Translations under genes and position numbers: made by a program
Part shown: piece after piece, positions 1 through 7,720 of the stretch
How the letters are laid out: the number at the start of each line of letters is the position of its first letter
Position numbering within the stretch: position 1 is the first letter of the stretch
DNA from: Branchiostoma floridae
Lineage: Eukaryota; Chordata; Leptocardii; Amphioxiformes; Branchiostomatidae
DNA length: 25,937 nt
Reading direction: 5' to 3'
Assembly (NCBI RefSeq): GCF_000003815.2
Contig: NC_049993.1
Coordinates: 19,899,565 to 19,925,501, forward strand
The notes under the pieces: generated by a model
The model's database searches: none
What the model was told of the DNA's origin: nothing
What the model saw: only the letters and a program-made list of their open reading frames with translations

Positions 1-332
1 ATATCAGCATCACATGTGGCTTATTTGCAATACAAACTACATGTATTAAGTGGAGTCCTGGTACCCCCCATGCAGAGCCTTTTCACTTGGGGACGACAAA
101 GTACGTACATATGAAGTGATTTAGGAAGGTACCAGCTTAATCACGTTAGAAAGCCATAATAAAAATGTGTAAAATCAGCATAATTCCTTTTCAAGTATCC
201 CTATATTCCCCATGTGGAGCCCTAATTAACATAACCAATCAATCATAATATTTTTGACAGTTATGCATGGTTTACACACAAACAACAGTACAAAAAAATT
301 CATGACTGTCCCCTGTATAATGGTGCGGTCCA
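1..332. other. upstream non-coding DNA, no gene seen
   Basis: AT-rich sequence with no convincing coding segment, RNA gene or splice structure. It contains one copy of the TACATGTA palindrome (38-45). Nothing else could be supported. Confidence 0.5.
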
Positions 333-368
333 AAAAGTGGTCGGTTATTAGAATAACCGACCACTTTT
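333..368. repeat. perfect 17-bp-arm palindrome
   Basis: The left arm (333-349, starting AAAAGTGGTCGG) is the exact reverse complement of the right arm (352-368, ending CCGACCACTTTT), with only two bases between them. Such a structure is typical of a very short foldback element or of two fused transposon ends. It lies about 950 bp upstream of the HMG-CoA synthase start codon, and no flanking target duplication was recognised. Confidence 0.85.
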
Positions 369-471
369 GAGGTTAATGCCTGATAACCCATGGGAAATGG
401 GGGCCTCTGATTGGCCAACTCCATCTGGCTATATGATAATATGTCGATAAAGGTTAGACATCCAAGAATAA

Positions 472-574
472 GATACGCCAGATAGCAACTACTGGTACTC
501 AAGCAACTGGACATGGTTTTGGAAAAGGTCAGACGTTTCAGGTAGCATCTACTAGCTTTTGTCAGTGATATATA
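472..574 (-). repeat. dispersed repeat fragment related to 1852-1970
   Basis: The segment 499-545 (starting CTCAAGCAACTGGACATGG) is a diverged copy of the arm sequence found at 1852-1897 in intron 1. The GTCAGTGA motif that follows at 561-568 is also present at 1915-1922. It therefore belongs to the same dispersed family, probably the tail region of a retroelement. It directly abuts the 5S-like SINE head at 575, so the SINE may have inserted into it, or it may be part of the same composite. Confidence 0.6.
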
Positions 575-691
575 GCTACGGCCGTGGCGCGTTGGTACAC
601 CCGATCCCTCGATCTCGGAAGTTAAGCAACGCGCGGTCCGGACAGTGCTTGGATGGGAGACCAACCAAGGACGTCCGGATTGCTGTAGCCT
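575..691 (+). ncRNA. 5S rRNA-like sequence (SINE head)
   Basis: The internal control region is clearly recognisable: GATCTCGGAAGTTAAGC at 611-627 and GTGCTTGGATGGGAGACC at 645-662. All the 5S helices can be formed: helix I 575-582 with 682-689 (one G-U pair), helix II 587-594 with 627-634, helix IV 648-652 with 665-669, helix V 637-643 with 673-679. Helix II (GCGCGTTG with CAACGCGC) differs from the usual metazoan CACCCTG/CAGGGT-type sequence but is fully complementary. The loop C region is about three bases shorter than in vertebrate 5S. Because a SINE body follows directly, this is most likely a retroposon head rather than a functional 5S rRNA gene. Confidence 0.75.
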
Positions 692-854
692 CACGAAGCT
701 TTCCACGAAATCGTCTTCCGGGAGGGACGTAAAACGGGGGTCCCGTGCTCGAGGAGGTGCCTCGACCACGTTAAACAGCCTCATTACTCAACACATTGGG
801 TACCTGCCTATGGCACTGGCTGCAAATACACCCGATATTATTATTATTATATTG
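575..854 (+). mobile_element. SINE with 5S rRNA-derived head (SINE3 type)
   Basis: The head (575-691) is 5S rRNA-like. The body (about 695-830) contains GGGACGTAAAACGGGGGTCCC and CTCGAGGAGG / CCTCGACCACGTTAAA blocks, which resemble the conserved central domains shared by many metazoan SINEs (the Nin-DC type, named from memory). The element ends in a short ATT microsatellite (about 836-853), a usual SINE 3' tail. Total length near 280 bp fits a SINE. No clear target duplication was seen. It is non-autonomous and would be Pol III transcribed from the internal 5S promoter, then mobilised by a partner LINE. It sits upstream of the HMG-CoA synthase coding exons. Confidence 0.75.
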
Positions 855-898
855 AGGAGATCTTGTTGGACAGCAGGTTTATATATGATCTATGAAGT

Positions 899-1250
899 GA
901 TATCAGGGTTGAACAAGTCCACTAGCCCAATTGTCCAGGGCAAGTGAAAGTGCTGATCAGGCAAGTGCATGTCCTACCCGCTACCTCACTTGCCCGATTG
1001 GGCAAGTAAGATTTTTCCATTAAGGGAGATTTTGATATACTTGTTATTTTTTTAGAGTCATGACATCAAGCAATGGTCAACATATAAAAATAGAGGCAAT
1101 AATAAGAATTCCATTGCTGGATGTGAAACTGAATAGAAAAGGGACATTTGAATTTTGGGCAAGTGAAAAGTTGGTTTGGGCAAGTAACTTTTTCATGTGC
1201 TTGCCCGATAGAACAAGTGAATTTTAGAAAACTTGTCCAACCCTGGATAT
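899..1250. mobile_element. MITE with CAGGGTTG ends and GATAT target duplication
   Basis: The left end at 904 (CAGGGTTGAACAAGT) and the right end at 1245 (reverse complement CAGGGTTGGACAAGT) form 15 bp terminal inverted repeats with one mismatch. The flanks 899-903 and 1246-1250 are both GATAT, a likely target-site duplication. The 342 bp interior carries repeated GGGCAAGT / ACTTGCCC motifs, including an 8 bp-arm palindrome at 988-1007. There is no transposase coding. It lies in the presumed 5'-untranslated intron, and its end is 69 bp before the HMG-CoA synthase ATG. Confidence 0.8.
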
Positions 1251-1280
1251 ATATATATATGCATATATTGAAATGTGTTC

Positions 1281-1314
1281 TTATCCTCCTCATCTCCTCG
1301 CTCAGATAGACAAG
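1281..1314 (+). other. 3' splice site before the first coding exon
   Basis: A pyrimidine-rich run (TTATCCTCCTCATCTCCTCG) is followed by CTCAG at 1301-1305, and the exon would start at 1306, nine bases before the ATG at 1315. This suggests that the first coding exon is preceded by an intron and a non-coding first exon, as is usual for animal HMGCS1. The non-coding exon and promoter were not identified. Confidence 0.6.
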
Positions 1315-1590
1315 ATGCCAGGATCAGCCGGAAAGAGAAAAGCCGAGAACAGTTGGCCCGACGACGTCGGCATCGTCGCCATGGAGATGTACTTCCCCGC
1401 CCAGTACGTCGACCAATCCCAGTTGGAGGAGTTTGACGGGGTGTCGTCGGGGAAGTACACGATCGGGCTGGGTCAGCAGAAGATGGGGTTCTGTAGCGAC
1501 CGTGAGGACATCAACTCCCTGTGCCTGACTGCTGTGCAGAACCTCATGGAGAGAAACAACATCTCCTACGAGAACATCGGGCGTCTTGAG
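1315..1590 (+). CDS. HMGCS1: HMG-CoA synthase, coding exon 1 (residues 1-92)
   Basis: This exon encodes the N-terminus of 3-hydroxy-3-methylglutaryl-CoA synthase, which condenses acetyl-CoA with acetoacetyl-CoA to make HMG-CoA for the mevalonate pathway. The ATG at 1315 is chosen because the protein then begins MPGS, as in vertebrate cytosolic HMGCS1, with no mitochondrial presequence. An in-frame ATG at 1273 lies on the intron side of a good splice acceptor. Family hallmarks are [12 protein letters not shown] (residues 17-28), [23 protein letters not shown] (46-60) and DREDINSLC. The exon ends after IGRLE in phase 0; the donor GAG|GTCGGC departs from consensus after GT. Codon use is GC-rich compared with the surrounding AT-rich DNA. 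It continues in exon 2 at 2444. Confidence 0.95.
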
Positions 1591-1665
1591 GTCGGCACAA
1601 CAGTTTTTTTAGTGTATTATGGATAAACTAAACTTCTTAACTAATCAACAAGTAGTTACCTCACC

Positions 1666-1830
1666 TCACCTTTCCCTTGACCTCTGTGTGGGTCGTTGGG
1701 GCACCGTGATTCCGTCCACTATTCTCCTCCACCTGGCTCTATCCTCTGCTGCTCTTAGGGCTTCTGCTAAGCTAAACCCGGTCCATTCTTTTATATTGTC
1801 TTCCCATCTTTTCCTCTTGCGGCTACCTGT
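1666..1830 (-). mobile_element. LINE reverse-transcriptase C-terminal remnant
   Basis: Read on the minus strand this encodes a peptide with RKRKRWEDNIKEWTGFSLAE and RAAEDRARWRRIVDG. That matches the conserved tail of non-LTR retrotransposon polymerases (the RxRWxDNIxEWTG ... AxDRxxWRxxV pattern found in RTE/CR1/Jockey-like elements). Only this tail is present; polymerase and endonuclease domains are absent, so it is a dead 5'-truncated copy. It lies inside HMGCS intron 1 in antisense orientation. The exact clade cannot be assigned from so short a piece. Confidence 0.75.
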
Positions 1831-1851
1831 AGTTACAAGTAAGCCAAAAAG

Positions 1852-1970
1852 CTCAAGCAACTGGATATGATTTTGGAAACGGTCAGACGTTTCAGATAGA
1901 ATCCTCTATCTTTTGTCAGTGACACTGAATCTGAAACGTCTGTTTCCAAAATCATATCCAGTTGCTTGAG
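1852..1970. repeat. 46/42-bp inverted repeat
   Basis: The left arm 1852-1897 and right arm 1929-1970 are exact reverse complements except for four extra bases (GGTC) in the left arm; the spacer is 31 bp. The arm sequence is also present in single copy at 499-545. In minus-strand reading the right arm extends toward 2030 into further sequence of the same repeat family. A transcript of this intron would form a long hairpin. Confidence 0.85.
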
Positions 1971-2443
1971 TAACTGCTTGTTGGCATATCTTATACCTGG
2001 ATGATCTTCATCGACGTAGTTACATACAAGTTGATACAACTTACAAAATACAAGTAAGTTTGGACTTACCCCAAATTTTTCACAGAATTCGAATGGACCC
2101 GTCTACTGTAGCTTTCATAAGATTAACGTAATTTTAGAGACACGTGACTGCAGCAAAGGGTCATAAATGTTGAACATAGATACTAAAAAGTACATAGATT
2201 AGCAGAAATAAATGTATTCTGGAAATCCATTTACTGGAAGCCATTTATCACAAGAAAGGGAGTATATGACAACATTTAGTTTTAGTGGCCTTGGAATGGT
2301 GAAATAATTGCAATTAGGAAATCTTAGCGGTTCAATAGTAATTGCTTAAGTCGCTAAAAATTTAAGTTACTGTTAACAATTCAAGAATTACAGTATCATC
2401 CTTTAAGATTGAATTTTTTTAAACTCAAATGTGTTCTTTCCAG

Positions 2444-2618
2444 GTGGGCACAGAAACCATCATTGACAAGTCGAAGAGCGTGAAGACAGTGCTGATGCAG
2501 CTGTTCCAGGAGTCTGGAAACACGAACGTGGAGGGGATCGACACCACCAACGCCTGCTTCGGGGGAACGCAGGCCCTGTTCAACTCACTCGCCTGGGTGG
2601 AGTCTAGTGCCTGGGATG
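2444..2618 (+). CDS. HMGCS1: HMG-CoA synthase, coding exon 2 (residues 93-151)
   Basis: The exon starts after TTCTTTCCAG in phase 0 with [15 protein letters not shown] and ends at 2618 with WVESSAWD plus the first base of a Gly codon (phase 1, donor GTGAGG). It holds two of the three classic catalytic residues of the family: the Glu in VGTET (residue 96, human Glu95) and the nucleophilic Cys in GIDTTNAC (residue 130, human Cys129), which carries the acetyl group. The third, the His near human 264, would be in later exons that are not seen. The sequence shows no damage, which supports an intact gene rather than a pseudogene. 175 bp equals 58 codons plus one base. Confidence 0.96.
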
Positions 2619-2636
2619 GTGAGGAATGGTTCTTTT

Positions 2637-2638
<2 letters not shown>

Positions 2639-2670
<32 letters not shown>

Positions 2671-2739
2671 TGTGTCTGTGTGTGTGCATGTGTGTGTGTG
2701 TGTCTGTCTGTGTGTGTGTGTGCATGTGTGTGTGTGTGT
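2639..2739. repeat. GT/TG microsatellite with TCTG interruptions
   Basis: About 100 bp of (TG)n with TCTG and TGCATG interruptions, beginning some 20 bp after the exon 2 donor in intron 2. Open frames across it (Cys/Val or His/Thr rich) are artefacts of the repeat. Confidence 0.95.
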
Positions 2740-2988
2740 TCTTAAGCTTATGAGTTGTTAACGTCTGTCTGATCAGCTTACTCATGTTGACATGTTAAGC
2801 ATTGTAGTTGAAATATCTATATTAAATATCTATTTAACAAAGATATTAGCTGCAAAGTTTGATGGAGTTTGAGGTCATGTAGTTAAGAAATATTACATTA
2901 GCGAAGCAAAAAATGAATGTTCATTGTATACTTCATCTCTTTTTTTTCAGTATTTGGAATTTCAACAAAATTGTTGTTTTTTCCTCAG

Positions 2989-3114
2989 GCCGCTATGCCC
3001 TAGCAGTGGCGGGCGATATCGCCGTGTACGCGACCGGGAATGCTCGACCAACGGGAGGGGCTGGCGCCGTGGCCATGCTGATTGGACCCAACGCTCCTCT
3101 GGTCATCGAAAGAG
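2989..3114 (+). CDS. HMGCS1: HMG-CoA synthase, coding exon 3 (residues 151-193)
   Basis: The acceptor TTTTTTCCTCAG at 2977-2988 is followed by GC, which completes a Gly codon with the G at 2618. The exon encodes [20 protein letters not shown] and [21 protein letters not shown], a strongly conserved core strand/helix region of the thiolase-like fold. It ends at 3114 with the first base of a Gly codon (phase 1) and a consensus donor GTAAGA. In vertebrate HMGCS1 the next residues are of the LRGTHM type; no such exon was found downstream in the window. Length 126 bp. The three exons join in frame to about 192 residues, against roughly 520 for the full enzyme. Confidence 0.95.
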
Positions 3115-4074
3115 GTAAGATGGCTTCCATCTATTTATCTAGAGGTTTGGCTGTTCAGCACGCACAGCCAGGGCTGCCCAACTAGCCTGTGGCTATTTCA
3201 AAGGGCTATAACAAAAACAAAAGTGTAAAATTGTTGACATTTAAAGAAAAAAAAACACATTTTCAATAAAAAATTTGCTGAGATTTTCTCCAGACGGACT
3301 GTTTGACTTTGAAGTTTCCAGGATATGTGATTGTTTTAGCTGTATTGGTTACCATTTCCAAACAGTAATGCTGCTTTCTACTAGAGACTTTCTTATTTGC
3401 CAGTCTCCACATGCCTGGAGTGTCACATTACCCTTAATGCCTCTAACTCTCCCACGTGCCACCGCTGCTATAAATATACCAAACAATAACGTAGCGGCTT
3501 GTTTAAGTTTATTGAACTTTACCTTCTGCCTCAAGCTGACCTTTGTGTCGGCTTGGCGCGCACATGACGTTTGGTCTTGATGGGTTTGACCTTGAGACAA
3601 GGTTATCGTTGTCATCACACCTTCCGCAAACACTTGTAGCAATTTCGGAGCGCGCATGCGTCGTTAAGGCTTTTCCCCACACCTCGTGCCGTTATCGCTC
3701 TGTAAGTTAGACTTTGTACGGTTATAGGATAAAGGTTTTCTACATTGATGTTATGTCATTGTTTCCCTGTGTTAAGGCGGTCATGTTTTTACCCCCCTGA
3801 AAGGTTTAGATGATAGGCTTTTCCGCCAAGGTACAGTTGAGGTTTAATACGTCTTTGTCAATCTGTTTACCTTCTTTTTTTCTGGATTTCTGCACACACT
3901 CCAGCTGAAATAGGCACAATTTTAAGTCTTAGACAAATCCGAGGGACTAAACTGTGAAATGGAAAAAAATATACTACGTATCCTTTGTCCACCAATCTTG
4001 ATATTTTTTTTTTAACAAATTAAAAATTTCGTTCAGATTATGCTAGTACTGATTTTATTTGATACAGCCTGTCT
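3115..4074 (+). other. start of HMGCS intron 3, no element recognised
   Basis: A consensus donor at 3115 opens what appears to be a very long intron. The first kilobase is unremarkable, with a slightly GC-richer patch around 3440-3690. No exon, RNA gene or transposon end was recognised. Confidence 0.6.
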
Positions 4075-4137
4075 TTTCTAAGCTTTCACATACAATTTCT
4101 AAGTTTTCACATACAATTTCTAAGTTTTCACATACAA
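4075..4137 (+). repeat. three-copy 21-bp tandem repeat
   Basis: Three consecutive copies of TTTCTAAG(C/T)TTTCACATACAA occupy 4075-4095, 4096-4116 and 4117-4137, differing at one base only. Confidence 0.95.
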
Positions 4138-5392
4138 TTTTGTCTGTGCACAAACACCTAAATGTAATCTCCAAATCTTATCCAGTTGTATAGAATGATT
4201 GAATTGTCTTTTCGATATTAACTGTTTACCTGGATATCTAAGCTTCATTAATTTGAAAGCAGGCAGCTTGATTTGACGTATATTGACTGTTTTTTTGTTG
4301 TTGTGCCATCTTTACAGTGTCCTAACAGCTGGAGTTATCTTTCGTTTCTGAATCTAACTATTCAAAGGTTTAAAATTCATTTCAGGAATAGGTGCACTGG
4401 TGCACCTTGTAACCTTAGCATTTACGTCACTCCATGCACTACATGTACATTAGATAAATGAACCAAAATTCTACAGCTTCTAATTCTATAACTTCAATAC
4501 AACAAAGGAGGTAAATGTTAGGCACCCTACACTAGTGAAGGTGCACTTTTGCACCCACAGTAAAAAAGCTATTAGGTGCACAGCTCCAATCTTTTGTATT
4601 TAGAGCTGAGCCCTTGACTGTGGTTAGAAGAACCAGACCAGAACTCTCCACCAGTATCAGATGGCCGTGTTTGTTTATGTTAGTTGCTACAGGTTTAGAA
4701 AAGTGATGATTTGCCAACCCTGTGGCAGGTCAACTTTGCCACACTTGGCACTTCTGACTCTGCCCTTGTTGTTAGACTTTAGAAGTCTCAATCAAGGCTG
4801 GAAGCATTTTAGGGAGGGCTCCTGAACACTTGTAAAAGAATTTCGATCCTTTTCTTCAAACTTTAAAAGTCACTGAGTGTTTGAATTTGACACTGCACTA
4901 GGGCTGTCTCCAGGACCTGTCCCTACGTTCATCCCAGGACGAAAATTTCCTTGTTGGTACAGAAAAAAATTTCACTGAGTCCGGATCTGTACCAAAAATC
5001 TCAATGCGATGACATGAAGCTGTTAAAAAGCTATTTTCATGAGCTTAAACTAAAATGACACTTTTAACATGGAAAATCAACTAGATTGATATGGTCTCCC
5101 AAACAATGAGTTTGACTGGAGACAGGCCTGTACTGCCCTGCATACGCTGAAGCCGAGAGGATGGTCAAAGTCCAAAATGATACAATTAGTTGGGGTCAGA
5201 GGGCAATGTCATCATGGTATCTAATGTTATAATGATTTGGGGAGGACAAATCAGGTCTATTTGTTGGTTCATTGTACTGCATTTTGTTCATACTCATCAT
5301 ACTATAGTAAAAATTGATCATTGAGGAAGCAAAAAAGAACCAATTATTATTGACAAATGAATACAGATACATAATACATGGCCATAGCATGA
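4138..5392. other. intronic or intergenic DNA with GGTGCAC repeats
   Basis: No gene seen. AGGTGCACTGGTGCACCT at 4390-4407 and further GGTGCAC / TTTTGCACCC motifs at about 4540-4580 look like the inverted ends of a small decayed element, but boundaries cannot be set. The remainder shows nothing recognisable. Confidence 0.35.
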
Positions 5393-5576
5393 GGGTCTGC
5401 ACGCTCTGTTCCGTATGGCCTAGGAAGATTATTACTAGAATTTCCCGTAACTTTTAGCAATTCACGTAATTCATGATATCAAGGCGAAGTTGCCTTCTTT
5501 CAATAGTGAAGTACACACTATAGGATGTTCTTCTGAATTGAGCGTAAAGCATTGTCGGGACTCCCCATGCAGACCC
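5393..5576 (-). mobile_element. MITE, GGGTCTGCATG family, copy 1
   Basis: GGGTCTGCACG at the left end and CATGCAGACCC at the right end form terminal inverted repeats around 184 bp. The right half, read in reverse (GGTCTGCATGGGGAGTCC..., TTACGCTCAATTCAGAAGAAC), matches copies at 9931 and 17630. No transposase coding. The target duplication is not clear. Confidence 0.75.
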
Positions 5577-6157
5577 TGTATCATGTTTTGTCATCCAAGC
5601 TTCAAATCTAGACTTACAGTAATCTCGAACCAGATCCACGGTGTGTTATGTATAGTATCAAACTCCCCATAGGTGCCCGTTTGACTCCCTTAGCCGGCTA
5701 TAGTCCCTGGCCAGCTTTGATACTATCTTATGGCACCGTAGGATCTGCTTGGAGATTAGACTTACAGTGCACATCATTATGATTATTGCTCAAACTACAT
5801 GTAAGATAGAAGGAGAATCTTTGTTAAAGTTGTTACAGTACTCAAAATCCATTATAGGTCACAGTGTCCTTGAGATAGCCCTTGTTCTACTTGTATCTGC
5901 TGATCTGGCCTTCTTCCCACATTCTTAAAGGTTCTGCTGTAGTCAGCTGGGAGAAAAGGAACTCATGTCACTCTCTAGTGTGTTTACCAAGGAGATACTG
6001 TAGGTCTTGAAATGTTTGCAGTTGTTTTATTCTGGGTTCACTGTGACCACAAAATTGTGACATCCCAGATGTTCTTTTTTTTAAAATTTCTACTGTGCTA
6101 CAGAAATACATGCATTTCAATGGTGAACTTCAAACACTGCAAAGTCCCTGAAAGTAT
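5577..6157. other. gene-free DNA with a short inverted repeat
   Basis: TAGTATCAAA near 5652 and TTTGATACTA near 5718 are 10 bp inverted repeats around a 55 bp interior, possibly the ends of a tiny element. Nothing else was recognised. Confidence 0.4.
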
Positions 6158-6332
6158 AGCCTGGATACCACACCCCAGCCTAGCCTCCATAGCAGGCTCT
6201 CTATGGCCTTTTTTGGCGCTTTTGCCGGCCATTTCTTTTTGTACTGGGTCGCTGATTGCTGGCCTTTTCTGACAGCCGGCCATGTAGAGCCTGCATGGAA
6301 ACGCTTCTACAAAGTGATATTAGAAAACGATT
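6158..6332 (+). mobile_element. foldback/MITE, GCCTCCAT...AGGCTCT family, copy 1
   Basis: The core 6181-6303 has imperfect inverted ends: CCATAGCAGGCTCTCTATGG on the left and the reverse of CCATGTAGAGCCTGCATGG on the right. Homology with copy 2 extends outward from AGCCTGGATACCACA (6158) to GTGATATTAGAAAACGATT (6332). The interior includes CCATTTCTTTTTGTACTGGG. No coding capacity was identified. Confidence 0.75.
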
Positions 6333-6749
6333 AGGGCGATTAACTAGGAGGTGCGAATTTCCTGCCTCCCGTGGACGGCTAAAAACTGCACACATCTCCA
6401 CTGGACAGTGCGCTGTCACGCCCCGTAGGCACTGACACGACAATTCTCTAACGGTTTCGGGGTCAAACGGCTTTTTAAAAATACAGAAGTGAAAACTTAA
6501 CAGTTCGACGTTCTTTCGGCATGCCTGACGCCTTTGCTCGGGCAGGGCCGCGTAGCGAGTGACATATGGGGGTTTCCCCATCTGAAGCCCGAGTTGTAAA
6601 ATGCTTGCAGCCGACATGTGAATTGCCCCTCACGGAGTTGTGTACAATATATAAATCAAAGTTTGCCACTGGAAATCCAACGTAACAAGAAAACAAAAGT
6701 AGGTTCCAGTACAGTTGCAGTAACTCGTCTTATTTTCATACTTTCAGTA
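6333..6749. other. GC-richer gene-free stretch between repeat copies
   Basis: About 6340-6620 is richer in GC and CpG than its neighbours and has a minus-strand open frame (6201-6617) that runs into the adjacent repeat. No family was recognised. It may be a decayed transposon or unknown repeat. Confidence 0.3.
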
Positions 6750-6976
6750 AGCCTGGATACCACAACCCAGCCCGACCTCAATATCTATCGCCCTACACAA
6801 TAGATATTGAGATTGGGCTGGGGTTAGCCTCCATAGCAGGCTCTCTATGGCCTTTTTTGGCACTTTTGCTGGCCATTTCTTTTTGTACTGGGTCGCTGAT
6901 TGCTGGCCTTTCCTGACAGCCGGCCATGTAGAGCCTGCATGGAAACGGCGCTACAAAGTGATATTAAAAAACGATT
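6750..6976 (+). mobile_element. foldback/MITE, GCCTCCAT...AGGCTCT family, copy 2
   Basis: Nearly identical to copy 1 from GCCTGGATACCACAACCCAG to GTGATATTAAAAAACGATT, in the same orientation and about 590 bp away. It differs by a hairpin segment at 6764-6825 that is missing from copy 1. Confidence 0.8.
6764..6825. repeat. hairpin insert within foldback copy 2
   Basis: The arms at 6764-6787 and 6801-6825 are inverted copies (CTCAATATCTA with TAGATATTGAG, extending into CCCAGCCC / GGGCTGGG) with two or three mismatches and a 13-base loop. Copy 1 reads straight from CCCCAGCC to TAGCCTCC without it. Confidence 0.8.
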
Positions 6977-7393
6977 GGCCAGTCATAGGCCTTATTACCA
7001 CACACGTTAGGAATAATTCAATATAGATGGTTTTGAGTATTGATAAGTATATTGCCAATTGTGTTGATATTTCAATCGATTTGTTTCAAACAATAAGAAT
7101 TATTTGATGCCAGTTTGCATCCTGTCAGCTTTGACATTGCCAAAACTGCGACCTTTGTTCACGACCTTTAAGAATCCAGCGTTTGACCTTGAGACTGAAG
7201 TAGGAGTGTGGACTTTGTACCCTTCTGTACACATCAGGAGAACAGCTTGTGTTTGTGTTTCACTGACGTCTTGTTTCTGTGCTGAGTCTGAGGTTTTCTC
7301 AAGTTTAGGGTCATGCCAGAAATGTCTAGAAGATGTTATTTTGGACTTGGAGAACAGAGTTCACTGACTTGGTTATACACTGTAGATATGGGG

Positions 7394-7720
7394 AAAACTT
7401 TCTTTCTTTCTTTCTGTCTTTCATTGGCGGTTTCTTTCTTTCTTTCTTTCTTTGGCGGTTTCTTTCTTTCTTTGGCGGTTTCTTTCTTTTTTTGGTGGTT
7501 TCTTTCTTTCTTTCTTCCATCCTTTCAAGCTTTTTCTTCTTCACTCTTCCTTTCTTCCTGCCTTCCATCCATCCTTTCTTTTTCTGTTTTCTTTATTTTC
7601 TTTTTCTCTCTTTCTAAGTTTCTTTCTTTCTTTTTTCTCTTTCTTTCAATATCTTTCTTACTTTCCTTGCCAAGTATAGTTGCCATTTCTTTCAATATTT
7701 CTCTTCCGTTGATGTCCATG
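7394..7720. repeat. CTTT pyrimidine tract with GGCGGT spacers
   Basis: Long (CTTT)n-type polypyrimidine sequence. In the first part, blocks of TTTCTTTCTTT are separated by GGCGGT (near 7424, 7453, 7475) and GGTGGT (near 7495), giving a higher-order unit of about 20-30 bp. Further on it decays to mixed C/T. Frames through it (Phe/Ser/Leu, or Lys/Glu/Arg on the other strand) are low-complexity artefacts. Confidence 0.9.

Larger units (their letters stand above)
1591..2443 (+). other. HMGCS intron 1
   Basis: An 853 bp intron, GT at 1591 and AG at 2442-2443 (TTCTTTCCAG). Its first nine bases GTCGGCACA nearly repeat the first nine of exon 2, GTGGGCACA. It contains a LINE remnant (1666-1830) and a long inverted repeat (1852-1970). 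The rest (about 2040-2430) is AT-rich with nothing recognisable. Confidence 0.85.

Noticed and set aside
272-784. 170-codon minus-strand open frame upstream of HMGCS
   Set aside because: It runs through the 5S-like SINE and the adjacent repeat; the translation is a by-product of repeat sequence with no protein domain.
1273-1314. Earlier in-frame ATG for HMGCS
   Set aside because: It lies on the intron side of a good acceptor (CTCAG at 1305), and the family starts at MPGS.
2429-2785. Open frames over the GT repeat
   Set aside because: Cys/Val and His/Thr runs come from the microsatellite; only the exon 2 part to 2618 is coding.
6201-6617. 138-codon minus-strand frame
   Set aside because: No domain recognised, and its end lies inside foldback copy 1; not enough to call a gene.
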